Assembly: GCA_949358305.1 (NCBI GenBank)
Contig: OX442322.1
Span: 2,480,001 to 2,544,000, forward strand
Direction of reading: 5' to 3'
DNA length: 64,000 bases
DNA from: Strigamia acuminata
Lineage: Eukaryota > Arthropoda > Chilopoda > Geophilomorpha > Linotaeniidae
Of this stretch, positions 1 through 10,705 are shown piece after piece (position 1 is the first letter of the stretch; every line of letters begins with the position of its first letter). Made by a program: the position numbers and the translations under genes. The notes under the pieces were generated by a model that saw nothing but the letters and a program-made list of their open reading frames with translations, made no database searches and had not been told where the DNA came from.

Positions 1-2
1 TC

Positions 3-938
3 GACGAGTTTAGCCACACCTTCAGCGAGATAGGAGGCTGTCATCCGACGATGGAACTTCTGATCTCCACGGGTGATGCGCCGCCCTTCTCGTGCAATAT
101 CAAACCAACATGCCCTGCTGAAGCAAAGGCTCTCCGCCGTTTGGTGCAAAGCGCGCTGAAAAAGGGCGAAATAGAAAAAAGCGTCAGTGATTATAGGAGC
201 CAGTTGGTTATAAGTATTAGCTGATGGAACCTTTGACGCTTGTATTGATTTTAGACAGCTCAATTCGATCACGGAGAGAGACAGGTATCAAGTCTTGTCA
301 ATCCCCATGATCTTGGCCTGTTTAGAGGGGAGTGTGTTCTTCTCTACCTTGGATCTGGCAATGGGTTGCTTTCAATTAAAAATTGCACAAATGGACAGGC
401 CTAAGACAACGTTTTACACACCTCAAGCGACTGATGAAAAAGGTACTCGGCGAGTTGAAGTTTAAGTGGGCGTTGCCCTACCTGGACTCGATCGTCGTGT
501 TCAGCAAAACGTTTGAAGAACATCTTACGCACCTGTCCGACGTGCTAAGCAGGCTGAGCAAACATAGCTTGACCGTTAGCTCGTCTGGTTTATGTGTGTT
601 GTCCACTTCTTGGGACTTTCTTGGCTATTCCATGACTCCTGCTGGTTTCGACCGAACGATCGCCGAGTTCAGGCGATTGTGGACTACCCGGGACCGGCGA
701 ATGTCGCCCAGCTGCGACGTTTCCTCGGCATGTTTGGAGGAGACACACCGCCGATCGAGGGACTGGAACATCTGACGAACCCACTGGATGACCTACTCGG
801 TGTGGGTGCGGAATAGAATTGGTCCAACGAGTGTCAGGAAGTATTTGAATTTTTTAAGTATCATCTTTCGCATGGGATCATGCTGCCTATGCCTGATTTC
901 AACAGCCTGTGCATTGTTACTTATTTGCGGTGTGAAGG
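3..938 (+). pseudogene. pol (fragment): Broken Ty3/gypsy pol fragment (RT region)
   Basis: This is a remnant of a Ty3/gypsy polyprotein covering the start of reverse transcriptase through the connection region. Frame 3 (from base 3) reads an RT N-terminal stretch with a GEIEKSVSDY-like segment. It then shifts frame through FIDFRQLNSI-like sequence and reaches YLDSIVVFSKTFEEHL near 480-525, a degenerate YxDD box in which the second Asp is Ser. Around 610-790 another frame carries a thumb-like LRRFLGMF motif. Several frameshifts and stops show it is dead. The RNase H part stops abruptly at base 938, where an LTR (939-18246) begins; a short matching continuation appears to lie at 18247-18290. 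It is too diverged to assign to any other element in the window. Confidence 0.8.
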
Positions 939-1190
939 TGTGACGATTTACAATGGCTATAAATGCCTATTTTCTTACAAAGAAGCGCTGTTGCACCATT
1001 ATCATGATATTTTTCGAAGATATTCTGTGTAAAACTGATATGATTCCTAAATAAAGCTATTTATAAGGTTTCAATAAGAAATATGTTGGATTAATAAGTA
1101 TTAAATAACATTGCTACCTGATATCAAGATATCATGACCAAATCACGAAGATTCGTCTGCTAAAACCGCAATTGTCAATGCGCAATGTTG

Positions 1191-1205
1191 CCACTAGATG
1201 GCGCG
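1191..1205 (+). promoter_or_regulatory. CTCF-like motif in LTR G
   Basis: CCACTAGATGGCGCG matches the insect CTCF-type core (AGRTGGCGC). It sits in the position equivalent to the motif in the A, C and D LTRs. Confidence 0.45.
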
Positions 1206-1556
1206 ATCGCGATTTAGCAGTAAATATGAATATGAATAAAGATTGTGTAAATAAATATAAACCTATATTTATTAGAGTAAAACGAAGCTTTGTGAACATT
1301 AATATAAAGATATATTAATGTCTATTGATGGTTAAATATAATTTAACATCCGTGTTTAGCAGAAAAGGACATTTAGCGATCAATCGATCGTTCCTTCGAT
1401 TTGATTGGTGGAATCCATTTCCGGTCCTGGGTATCCAGTTCCGGTCATACCAAGTAATTTGCATAATCCGAATTGTGCTCCTCCGTATCCACTTCCGGTG
1501 ATACGGGATTGGCGGGATTCCTGGAACCCATGTTCCAATTGGATAAGCGGTCAAAT

Positions 1557-1560
1557 CCCT
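1557..1560. repeat. Target-site duplication CCCT, left of element A
   Basis: CCCT directly precedes the 5' LTR and recurs at 15568-15571. Confidence 0.9.
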
Positions 1561-1596
1561 TGTGACGGTTATAAAACCGTATTATCCAATGTTCAC

Positions 1597-1610
1597 ACTA
1601 GGTGGCGCTG
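1597..1610 (+). promoter_or_regulatory. CTCF-like motif, 5' LTR of A
   Basis: ACTAGGTGGCGCTG lies 36 bp into the LTR. The same site is at 14026-14039 in the 3' LTR and at matching places in the C, D and G LTRs. Confidence 0.5.
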
Positions 1611-1894
1611 TTTATCTAACGCGCGCAGTTTAAACTCGATAAAGTTACGAGTTATATTAAAGAATTAATATAAACGTTGCAAATAAAATATACAGTATTT
1701 TATTAGACTCAACTAAGTATTATTTACTTGAGATATTGATTCTATCGAATCAATATCCTGTTGTACTTACCTTTTGAAGAGAACCAATCGGACTCTTCTG
1801 GACCCAGTTCAATATTAGGTCCGGACTAGTGATCCACGAATCCAGGGATTCTGACGTCTGATTGGCTGTCGCTAATCTGATTGTTCTCTCGAAC

Positions 1895-1902
1895 TATATA
1901 AG
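1895..1902 (+). promoter_or_regulatory. TATA box, element A LTR
   Basis: TATATAAG follows an ATTGG (inverted CCAAT) about 34 bp upstream. It is conserved at 32141-32148 and 51128-51135, so transcription probably starts about 25-30 bp downstream. Confidence 0.7.
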
Positions 1903-2067
1903 CTCTGGTTTTCACCAGCGCAACCCCCCCCCCTTGGCTTGATTCTGAATATGTTTATATTGTTTGTATTGATAAGTTGTTATCGTTGGATCTCACTTTC
2001 TTTATCGACACATCAGGCCTCCTCAGCTCTCCACAAATAGTATTAATACTAGTTTGTTATTGCTTGT

Positions 2068-2690
2068 TGTAGGGCCCTTTTGGGAAGGCTAACTCCGGTA
2101 ATAGACATGTTTCACACATGAAATGGCCCCGTAGTGTTAGCCGGCTGTTCTAAGGGACAGTAGGATTTCATACGGTGGCTTAGTATATCGCTCATGCACG
2201 GGATTGATTAACACCGTTAAACAAATATCAAACTATATGATCGGTGATAGTCGCATCTATCTGCGAGATTCTCCGATCATAGGTCAGATGCTCTGCCAGA
2301 GCACATATACGGGAAGTGAAACCCGTCAAACAAATGCGGGCAAACTGTATTCCCAGGGTTCCGATGCAGTGCATTGGCCCTTCCGTTAAGTGGGCAAGAC
2401 TTGTCCGAGGTCGGTAAAAGCCTTATTCACAGGCGACGCACCGGGTTGGTAGCCCGTGAGCAATTGCATTCATACCTTGCGCTAAACAAATACTCGGGTA
2501 TTGGTAATGCCGATCTGGTAGTCCCTTAGGAACTGTTTACCCAGTGGTTGGTACCACTGAAAGCGAACTAACGCAGAAAACAAATACCCGGCGCCTGATC
2601 ACGAGATCTTGTCGTCGTAAGGCATGCTGGCGGATGGAGCTTCAACAACTCCCGCGATGGTCCCCTCGACTGTCGTGACTGTCCCCGCCC
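2068..2690 (+). other. Hairpin-rich structured RNA region in the presumed R region (A)
   Basis: A run of short GC-rich hairpins, several with the loop TTGGTA. Examples are CGGG-TTGGTAG-CCCG at 2442-2456 and the 6-bp stem CAGTGG-TTGGTA-CCACTG at 2542-2559, followed by the block GGCATGCTGGCGGATGGAG near 2622. The same architecture is present in the C and D LTRs with pair-preserving changes (A-T in A becomes G-C in C/D in the TTGGTA hairpin). This argues for an RNA function such as packaging, dimerisation or internal ribosome entry; the function itself is unknown. Confidence 0.6.
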
Positions 2691-2961
2691 ATAGAATAAC
2701 AATATAACAATTCATTTGTTATATTACACTAATAATGTTTGTTGATTTGAATACGGAATATTCTAATGAATATTCCCGACCAAATACGAAGGATTCTTCG
2801 TATTAATAGATATCCGAGCTGCGGGACCGAATACGTCTCCGTAGCGCTAACTGTGACGATGCCGCAAAGTCAGCCGCACCACTCGAACAGCATCGCCCGG
2901 ATCCTCAACCAGTGTAGCCGCCGTTACACTTATCCAGAACCCCAACTCCAGTTGTAATGTT

Positions 2962-2967
2962 AATAAA
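2962..2967 (+). terminator. Polyadenylation signal AATAAA, A LTR
   Basis: AATAAA lies about 180 bp before the LTR end, in a position conserved in C (33352-33357) and D (52344-52349). Confidence 0.65.
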
Positions 2968-2992
2968 CATGTATTTGAATCACACGAAAATC

Positions 2993-3000
2993 GTAAGTTA
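2993..3000 (+). promoter_or_regulatory. Conserved 5' splice donor just after the poly(A) signal
   Basis: GTAAGTTA is a strong U1-type donor. It is retained at 33380-33387 (C) and 52372-52379 (D), each time 23-31 bp after AATAAA. It is the best candidate donor for splicing to ORF3 and may also mask the 5' LTR poly(A) site. Confidence 0.5.
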
Positions 3001-3141
3001 TTATATTTGATCACATATTCACGTTGTATAGATTTCCGTAGCTTATCTCGGTTAGGTTATTTCTAGTTGTGGAAATGTCTTGTTTAAACCGATTTATCTC
3101 TTATAATGGCTAATTATTCAGCCAAAAGTAGAATCGTCACA

Positions 3142-3166
3142 AGTGGAGGTTCTACCGAGATAGGCT
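3142..3166 (+). other. Presumed primer-binding site region, element A
   Basis: AGTGGAGGTTCTACCGAGAT directly abuts the 5' LTR and is retained at 33535 and 52529. It does not match the 3' end of a tRNA I can recall. Bases 3154-3166 can pair with LTR bases 3040-3052 as a 13-bp helix with one G-U pair. Confidence 0.6.
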
Positions 3167-4256
3167 GCCCAAATTTTAATTAAAATATTTGAAGTTTTGT
3201 GTGTCTATTGTGAATTCGAATAAGTGTAACTTTTACGGTGATTTTTGTGTGTAAAATAAGTTTCGAACGAAATTTATATTCGTGTCTAATATATTTTATT
3301 CTGTTTTAAGTGCTTCGCAAGATAATAAGTGTAATCCACTTTATTTCGATTTTTCGCCGAAGAAATTCAATGTTTTAACAAACTAATAATTTCTACCGCG
3401 TGGTCAGGCCTAATGATCAGACCACGGAAATTGGAAAATCTTGCCCGAACTTGTCGTTGTTACGTCCGCCCGTGAAACGTCGATTCGCCGTCGTCGATTC
3501 GAGAAACCACGTGGTTGGGCCTAATGCAAAAAGTTCAAAGTTTTATCGGGAATCCTAAATGAATTCCGACAGGTATTGGTAGTTTGTTTATTTTTATAAC
3601 TGTATAAATACTTGAGATTTCAAGTTAAACCTAACTTTCTTCTCGTGAATAAGATACAAGGAAATTGACATTTTCGAAGGAATTAAAATTCATATTTTAT
3701 TTCAAGGGGTTATTTTATTTACATTCTTGGTTCTACATTAAAATGTTCGACCAAAATTAGGATTTCGAGACATTGAAATCAAAAGCTACGAGTGAAAAAT
3801 TCATTCAAATGTTGGCGAAGAATTTCTCGTTTGTTGTGTTGCTTAGCAACCAAAGCTTTACAGCAAAGCCGTAGAAATCAAAAGGTTTTTCATGCGCTTT
3901 GTTATACGAAATTTCAGCAAAATTCAAATTGTTTATAAATAAGATTTTATTATGGAAATAAGTAATGCTTTTTCGGTGAATTTGGATGATTGTCCATTTT
4001 TATTTTGTGACTACGTCATAATTCAGAAATCTGACTAGATTATGGTTCCGCGAAAATGGTGAAATCCATCAATCACAGACAAGATTAAAATCTCGTGAGA
4101 CTAACGTTCGAAGTTCAACCAATCAGAGAGGTTTGCCGAGGTATTTGAAACCCAGAACGACCCAGTGAAACCATTGCTTCGTTTGCAACCTTCCGGATCG
4201 CTTGTGACTTCTTCGTTTATTTGTGAATTTTTTGGAATCTCGATTTCGATTAAAAG
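3167..4256 (+). other. Untranslated leader of element A
   Basis: About 1.1 kb of AT-rich sequence before gag, homologous to the C and D leaders. It contains two copies of a phrase resembling GTGGTCAGGCCTAA/GTGGTTGGGCCTAA (about 3400-3415 and 3511-3524) and a palindromic X-box-like GTTGCTTAGCAAC at 3838-3850. From the TATA box to the gag start is over 2.3 kb with many AUGs, so scanning alone is an unlikely way to start gag. Confidence 0.6.
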
Positions 4257-6533
4257 ATGACTAGTAACCAGCATTCGATGAATACCCGTGGTAAGGAAAG
4301 AACGTGTTTGACCGGTGGAATTAATTTAGCCTGATTTGTACCCGTTCCAGATGAAATGAAAACAGTGAATATCGTGGAAAACCACGTGGACGATAATAAT
4401 GTTTCAATTAAACCGACTGACCCAGTCGCCATTATCGATCCTATTGTGGAAGTAACTGATCCTACCCCCGTGGAGGAAATGAATCGTCCACAAGATGGAT
4501 CACATTTAGGTCCAGCTGGACTTTTTATTTGTCGGGATTATTGTCTGAATCCAATTCAATTTGGAACAATGGCCGAAGTTTTAGATTTTGTTAACACACA
4601 TCGAGACCCGTCGGAGCATTCTAGTTCTAGATCACAGACTCCACGTAATCAAGGACCGACAGATCCTGGTTTGAATCCGTCGACTCCGATCACTCGGTAT
4701 CGACAGAAAACGACAGGACCTCCGACAACCAATCGGAAATCTCGTTGGGATCAACAGAATCCTACACCCGACAGTTTTGAACAAGCGTTCTATCGGCGAA
4801 TGAATAATCAACTTATTGCTTCTCATAAAAGAAGGTTTATGGGTCTTAATAATAATAAGAACCCAAATCCTGGTTTTCCGAATGGAGCCAACAGTTGTCC
4901 GAATCTTGCTGCTGAACCCATTCATGGATTGAATAGTGATATAAGTGCGCAATTAAGAGGGGTAGTCGATCCAAACAATCGTTTCAATCCCTTTTCTGGA
5001 AATAATAATATTCCAAACCAAGTACCTTTAGTACAAGGAAGTTACCCAGTTCAGCCGAACTTAAATAATTTAAATAATCCGAATAACTGTTCAAGTTCCG
5101 ATAATCAAGGCCAGTGGAATAATCATTCACAACCTGGCAATCAGAACCAGTCGAATAATTTTTCGAACCAAGGTTATCAGGGAAATTCGAATAATCATTC
5201 GAACTTTGGAAATCAAGGTGGAGCGAATAATCATTCCAATTTTGGTAACCAAAGAAGACAAAATCCCAGTGGATCGAATAATCATTCGAATTTTGGCCAT
5301 CAAAGTAGACAAAATTAAGGAGGGTCGAATAATTTCAACCCCAATAATTTTAACGGCTCCAGTCAAAATAATTCGAGTCATTCTAATAATGGTTCGACGA
5401 ATGATAATTCGCGACCAACAAGTAGTTTTGGGATGTCAGCAGACGACTTAGCTACTATTGCATTAAATATGCATAAACTAGCCCAAGCAGGAAAGAATTC
5501 CACACCTGCAACACCCCAAACTATAAGTTTGAAACCCCCCGATATACCTGTATTTTCGGGTAAAACTGAAGAAAGCGAGCGCTTCCTCAGTATAATTCGA
5601 AACGTTGCGTTTCTGCGAAATATTTCACTCGATGAAATGCTAGTAAACGGCGTAGCTGGTTATTTAACCGACCTCGCATATAGTTGGTTTCAAGAGAGAC
5701 GAGACGACTTTCATAATTGGGATACGTTTGAAAAAGCGTTTAGAGGAAGGTTTGTTGCCACGTGCTTGGAACGAACAACCCAATTAACAAAGTTGAGACA
5801 ACTCGACTCAGAGAACTTGTATGATTATACACATAAGTTTTACCAACTCTGGTTATTACAAGATAACCTTAACTCTCAGGGAGCTGCGAGTATATTTTTG
5901 GGAAGCATTACTCCCGCCAACGATCTTCTCTTGCACACGCAAGGTTTAGATGAACTTCCCTTCATAGACATTTATAATGCTATTACGAAGAAAAAAGGAC
6001 TGTACAGCCGTACAACCAATGGGGTGAGGGTAAGCGATCCAGTCGTTTTCCCGCCTAGGAAACCGGACACTCGTTCGCAACCTAAAAATAACGCCAAATC
6101 CCTGACTTTGGAATCGGATGAACAGATTAATTTCTGTACAGATGAGTTGCCCGAAGAGTGTGAACTAATTTACGCAGTAAATGGTGTGGTAGACCCCAAC
6201 AGGAGGAGACAAATGGTTTGCTTTAATTGTAAGAAACCCGGACACTTCCGACGAGAATGTCCAGATTTAAAACCTCGTTCGAATTTTAAGTCTGAAGACA
6301 TTCAGAAGCGAAATACCCCAGATAATCCAACTTTGGATCCCTCTGCTAAGCGTAAACCTAATTGGGTAACCCAAGAAGTGTTGGATGCAACACTAGATGC
6401 AAAACTTGATTCCAAATTTAACAATTTTGAGAATAAATTGCAGTCGACGCTCACTAATCAATTAGCTGAGATAGTCAAACAATTGGCTAAACCTGAATCT
6501 AACGATTCGACTGATTCTAGTACAAAAAACTAG
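4257..6533 (+). pseudogene. gag: Element A gag, two in-frame stops
   Basis: Gag is the structural capsid-nucleocapsid protein that packages the element RNA in cytoplasmic particles. The frame opens at ATG 4257 (MTSNQH-), like intact gag of C and D. It holds a Q/N-rich tract of repeated NNHSNFGNQ-like units (about 5100-5320), a retrotransposon gag capsid domain (about 5530-5900, FSGKTEESERFL onwards) and a CX2CX4HX4C zinc knuckle (CFNCKKPGHFRREC, about 6220-6262). The end is a short helix and an SST-KN tail. In-frame stops TGA at 4332-4334 and TAA at 5316-5318 (where C has Gln) break it; otherwise the frame is continuous to TAG at 6531-6533. A product could only come from internal starts such as 5433. 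Confidence 0.9.
5100..5320 (+). repeat. Degenerate tandem repeat coding the Asn-rich tract of gag (A)
   Basis: Repeated units of about 36-48 bp read as variants of SNNHSNFGNQG. C (35460-35700) and D (54470-54750) have different unit numbers, which accounts for much of the gag length difference. Confidence 0.75.
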
Positions 6534-6564
6534 ATTCGGGGGATGAAGAAATCATTCAGCCCCC
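6524..6564 (+). promoter_or_regulatory. -1 ribosomal frameshift signal, gag/pol of A
   Basis: The heptamer A AAA AAC (6524-6530) is in the correct gag phase and is followed at once by the gag stop TAG. A 7-nt spacing (mostly TAGATTC) precedes a stem of GGGGG (6538-6542) with CCCCC (6560-6564). Pol lies in the -1 frame. C and D have the same design. Confidence 0.85.
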
Positions 6565-9500
6565 AGAAATAGCTGATGCTATGTCGGACTCTTTGTTCAT
6601 GGACGTGGAAACTACGTTTCTTGAAGTGGCCACTAGTCATAGCGGTGGAGTAGATGAAAATCTACAAAAGATGACGGAGCAATTCAAGAATTTGACATTG
6701 TTTCCACATAAGTCTTACACGAAGAAATTTTGTAGACCTCGACGACTCAACAGAGTCATAGGAAGCAATAATTTGCACAATATTACTTTGGGTAATAATA
6801 AAGACGATCTTCGAATGAAAGTCACAATTGGTGGGCTCACCTACAATGCGCTCATGGACACAGGAGCTTCTCAATGTTATATTGGGGAACAGCTTTTGTC
6901 AGAAACTCAAGCTCTGCCTGAATTTTTACAAGAAGCACCCAGAAACATGTTGGTTAATGCTGTAGGTGTAGCGCACAAACCAGTCGGACAAATAACTTTG
7001 TGCGTACAGTGGGCTGATGAATTCACGCCGATGAATTTCATCGTTTTATCAAAACGAGTCTGTGGATTAATACTTGGACACAATTTCATGCGTCGACAAA
7101 AGATTAGTACACATCAACATCTCCAAGAGTTCTCTTGTGCTGATAAACCTACTTGGTCCGCCCCTTATGTGTCGGAAGAAGATAATTTTGCGATGGCACC
7201 ATTAAATCGAATTACCTTCGAGTATTTAGAAGAACTTGCGTCAGTCGCTGATTCAACTGAATTATCTGATGCACCCGTTTTAGAATGGGATGAGAAGTTA
7301 GTCGAAGGTAGTGATTGTACTCCTGAACAGCGCCTAGCGCTTCGAGAAGTGGTCAATGCAGTATCTAATGTATTTCGTGACCAAGTTGGATGTACGAATG
7401 TTACACAACATCGTATTAAGTTCAAAGAAGGGCATTCATTGCCCAGAATGCAGTACCGCATGTACAATCCGGCCAAGAAAGCCATTATGTCCAAATTAGT
7501 TGCTGAACTAGAGCAAGATGGACTAATTGAAAAGGCCACCGGGCCATTTATTAGCCATCCTGTAATTGTTGCGAAACCTGATGGTACGTACAGAATGTGT
7601 ATCGACTACAGGTGGTTGAATGCAATCACCGAACTGGATGTGATTCAGATGCCTAGTATAGACCTGCTATTGCATAATACTGGACCAGGAAGGTATTTCA
7701 CATCCATTGACCTTGTCAAAGGTTATTACCAAGTCGAGATGTGTAAAGAAGATCGTCCAAAGACGGCTTTTTATACGCCAAATGGCCCTTATCAATTTGT
7801 GCGAATGCCATTTGGACTTTGTAATGCTCCTTGCACTTTCCAACGATTGATGGAAGGCGTTTTAGGCTCAGCATTGCAAAACTACGCGTTAGTTTATTTA
7901 GACGACGTAATTGTCTATTCGAATACTTGGGATGAACATCTCATTCATGTCCGAGACGTGTTGGAAAAGCTTAATAAAGCTAATATGACAATCAATAAAG
8001 CGAAATCTCGTTTTGGAAGAACAGAACTCAAGTTCTTAGGACATTGGATTAAACCTGACGGTTTATATGGAGATCCTGATAAAATTTCTGCAATTATGAA
8101 ATTTCCGACTCCAACATGTGCTGAAGACATTCAACGGTTTCATGGAATGACAAACTTCTTCAGGAAGTTCGTTCCTAGTCACGGAGCCATTGCTGCGCCA
8201 TACACATGTATGATGAATGAGAAAACTCCATTTGAATGGGGAGATGCTCAAACTGAAGCTTTTAATAAAATTAAAGCGCTGCTTTGTAACGACAATTGTC
8301 TGCACAAACCAGACATGTCCAAACCTTTCGTAGTCATGACTGACGCATCCCACAAAGGCTTAGGAGCTGTCATCTGCCAAGATGTTGATCTTTTAGATAA
8401 AGACAAAAAGAAAACTGGTACGGCAGCCAGACCTGTAGCTTACGCAAGCAGAGTACTGAGAGGAGCGGAGAAGCGTTACACAACGCCAGAACTTGAATGC
8501 CTCGCAGTCGTGTGGGCTATTGATCGTTTTAAACCATATTTAGAATATGGTACTTTTACACTCGAGTCAGATGCTGAAGCATTAAAATGGCTTATGCGAA
8601 CGCCTGAGCCATCTGGAAAATTTGGCCGATGGGCTTTAAGAATCCAATGTGGTGCTTTCAAGATTGTATTTCGAAAGAGTGCTTACAACCAAGTTGCAGA
8701 CGCACTCTCGAGGGCTCCATTAGGAGAAGAAGACATTCCTCTTCGTGATCATGTGGAACCCATCGAAATAAATCAGTATTGGCCAGAATGGGACGGCAAT
8801 CCTTCGATTTCTTTGAATCGTGCTCCAGGAAGGTCAGAATATTTAGCAAATGTTCGTGTCCATTTTTCAGAAAATTCTAAAGAATATTCTGAAGAAAGGG
8901 AGGGGGAGGAGATACAAGAAACTTTGTATAGTGCTCTCACAGATGTGATAAGAGAAGTCCCACCTACAAGAAGGGAAATAATTGATGCGCAGTTAGTCGA
9001 CACTGAATGTAAACGCATTCGAGAGTATCTTTTATTCGACAGAATTGTTGGAATTCCGAAATCGGAAATAAAAGAATGGAAAAACAAAGTTAAAAACTAT
9101 TGTTTGGACAAAAAGGAAGATGATGGCGATCAAATGATCATTTTCTTTAATCCTTCATTTGAAGAAGAGCTCAACGACTCTGGTAATGGCTTCAAAGCGG
9201 TTGTTCCCAGTTCACTCATAAAGCGAGTGCTTTTCGCCTGTCATGGTCACCCCTTGAGCGGCCACGCAGGCATGAGTAAAACTCTCGAGAAAACTCGATT
9301 GATATATTATTGGCCTGGAATGAGCCGAAGCGTAAGAAATTACGTTAAAAGCTGCCCACATTGTAGTCAATACAAACCGGATCAGCAGAAAAAGCGTGCA
9401 GGTCCTTACGTACCTCATAACATGACCAACCCTTGGGAACATATTAATATGGACTTAATGGGGCCAAAACCAGCTGGGAGATCCCAAAATCAGTACGTCT

Positions 9501-10705
9501 TCGTCATAATTGACAACTGTACTAAATTTGTAGAGATTAAAGCTTTAACCAAAGCCACGAGCGCTAATTGCGTTCAAGAATTAAGATCTGTTGCAAATCG
9601 TTGGGGTCACCCAAAAAAGATTGTTAGTGATAATGGGAAACAATTCGTTTCAGATATTTATAATGAATATTGCGAAACTTATCATATCCGACCGGCTCAT
9701 ACGAGCACTTATCATGCTCAGGCTAACCCGACAGAGCAAGCCAACAGGGACATTAAGATTTTATTGGCAATTTACACTGATGTGCACACCCAATGGCCGC
9801 GATATTTAGACGAATTTGCGTTTGTAATTCGTAATAATAAATCGGATGCAACGAATTCGACACCGATGTTGCTGAATACGGGGAGAATTGTTACCTTACC
9901 TTTCGATCCGAGAATTCTCAGGCATGCCAATCCATTTGACAAGCATAACCCTGAGAAATATGTTCGAGAATTACTTGACATACTACGTAGAGCGCATCAA
10001 GAGATGCACAGAAGAATTCAATTGAATTACGAAAGACATCGTAAGATTCACGAACAAAAGTTCACAATTGTTGAATTCGAAGTTGGAGATTTAGTTTGGA
10101 AACAAACTCACATTCTCTCGTGCGCAGATAAAAAGATCTCCGCAGGTCTTGCTGAGAAGCGGGACGGTCCTTGGGAGATTGTCGAGATTCTTCCGGGTAG
10201 CGCGTATAAATTACGCAAACTTGCTGATGGTTCAATCGAAAAATCAGTAAATATTAAGGCTTTATATCCTTATACGCCGTTATATCCAATTGAAACTTGG
10301 AAAATAGGGCAGAAAACTGCTTCAAATACAGATCAAGAAAATCCTAAATGGATGGACGAAAGTAATGAACTTCCGTCACCACCTGTTCAAGAGGAAATAA
10401 TTCCTGAAACTCCTACGGAAGTTCCAATGGAATTATCCGGCTCGCCCCAAGTACAGACCAAAAAATCTGTACAAGAAAAGTCTAAACATAGACATCGACA
10501 GTGATTAATTGCTGTAAAGAAGAAAGCAGCAGTGGAACGAGGAGAACCTCTAAAGAAACCTCCTCGCAAACCACGCAAACCCCAGAAACTAGTTGAACGA
10601 ACTAGCACGCGTCCTCGAAGAGAACGAGTTCCAAATCCGAAATATTCAGATGAAAATTTCGTGCGAAATATTACGGCAGTATTTAGGAAGCCTTATCAAC
10701 AATGA
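6531..10705 (+). pseudogene. pol: Element A pol (PR-RT-RNase H-integrase), one premature stop
   Basis: Pol is made by -1 frameshift from gag; the first methionine-led open stretch starts at 6581. Order: aspartic protease (LMDTGASQCYI, near 6854), reverse transcriptase with YLDDVIVYS (near 7900), RNase H (VMTDASHKGLGAVI, near 8335), integrase with an HHCC zinc finger (CHGHPLSGHAG to CPHCSQYK, about 9240-9370), and DDE residues in NMDLMGPK, VSDNGKQF and ANPTEQAN. A C-terminal GPY/F-like segment (DLVWKQTHILS onwards) follows. A TGA at 10502-10504 truncates the basic tail, where C reads on for about 67 more residues; in A the frame otherwise stays open to 10705. All catalytic motifs survive, so the truncated enzyme might be active, but gag upstream is broken. 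Confidence 0.9.

Larger units (their letters stand above)
1561..3141 (+). repeat. Element A 5' LTR (1581 bp)
   Basis: Begins TGTGACG and ends CGTCACA, a perfect 7-bp inverted terminus. It is nearly identical to 13990-15567. In order it holds a CTCF-like site (1597-1610), an inverted CCAAT (1860-1864), TATATAAG (1895-1902), a long hairpin-rich segment (about 2068-2690), AATAAA (2962-2967), a GTAAGTTA splice donor (2993-3000) and a segment complementary to the PBS region (3040-3052). The roughly 1.07 kb between TATA and AATAAA implies a very long R region. Short open frames in it are not conserved as protein between lineages and are not called. Confidence 0.95.

Noticed and set aside
2204-2957. 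Short ORFs of 61 and 63 codons in both A LTRs
   Set aside because: They lie in the structured LTR RNA, are preserved only because the LTRs are near-identical, and are not kept as protein in C or D.
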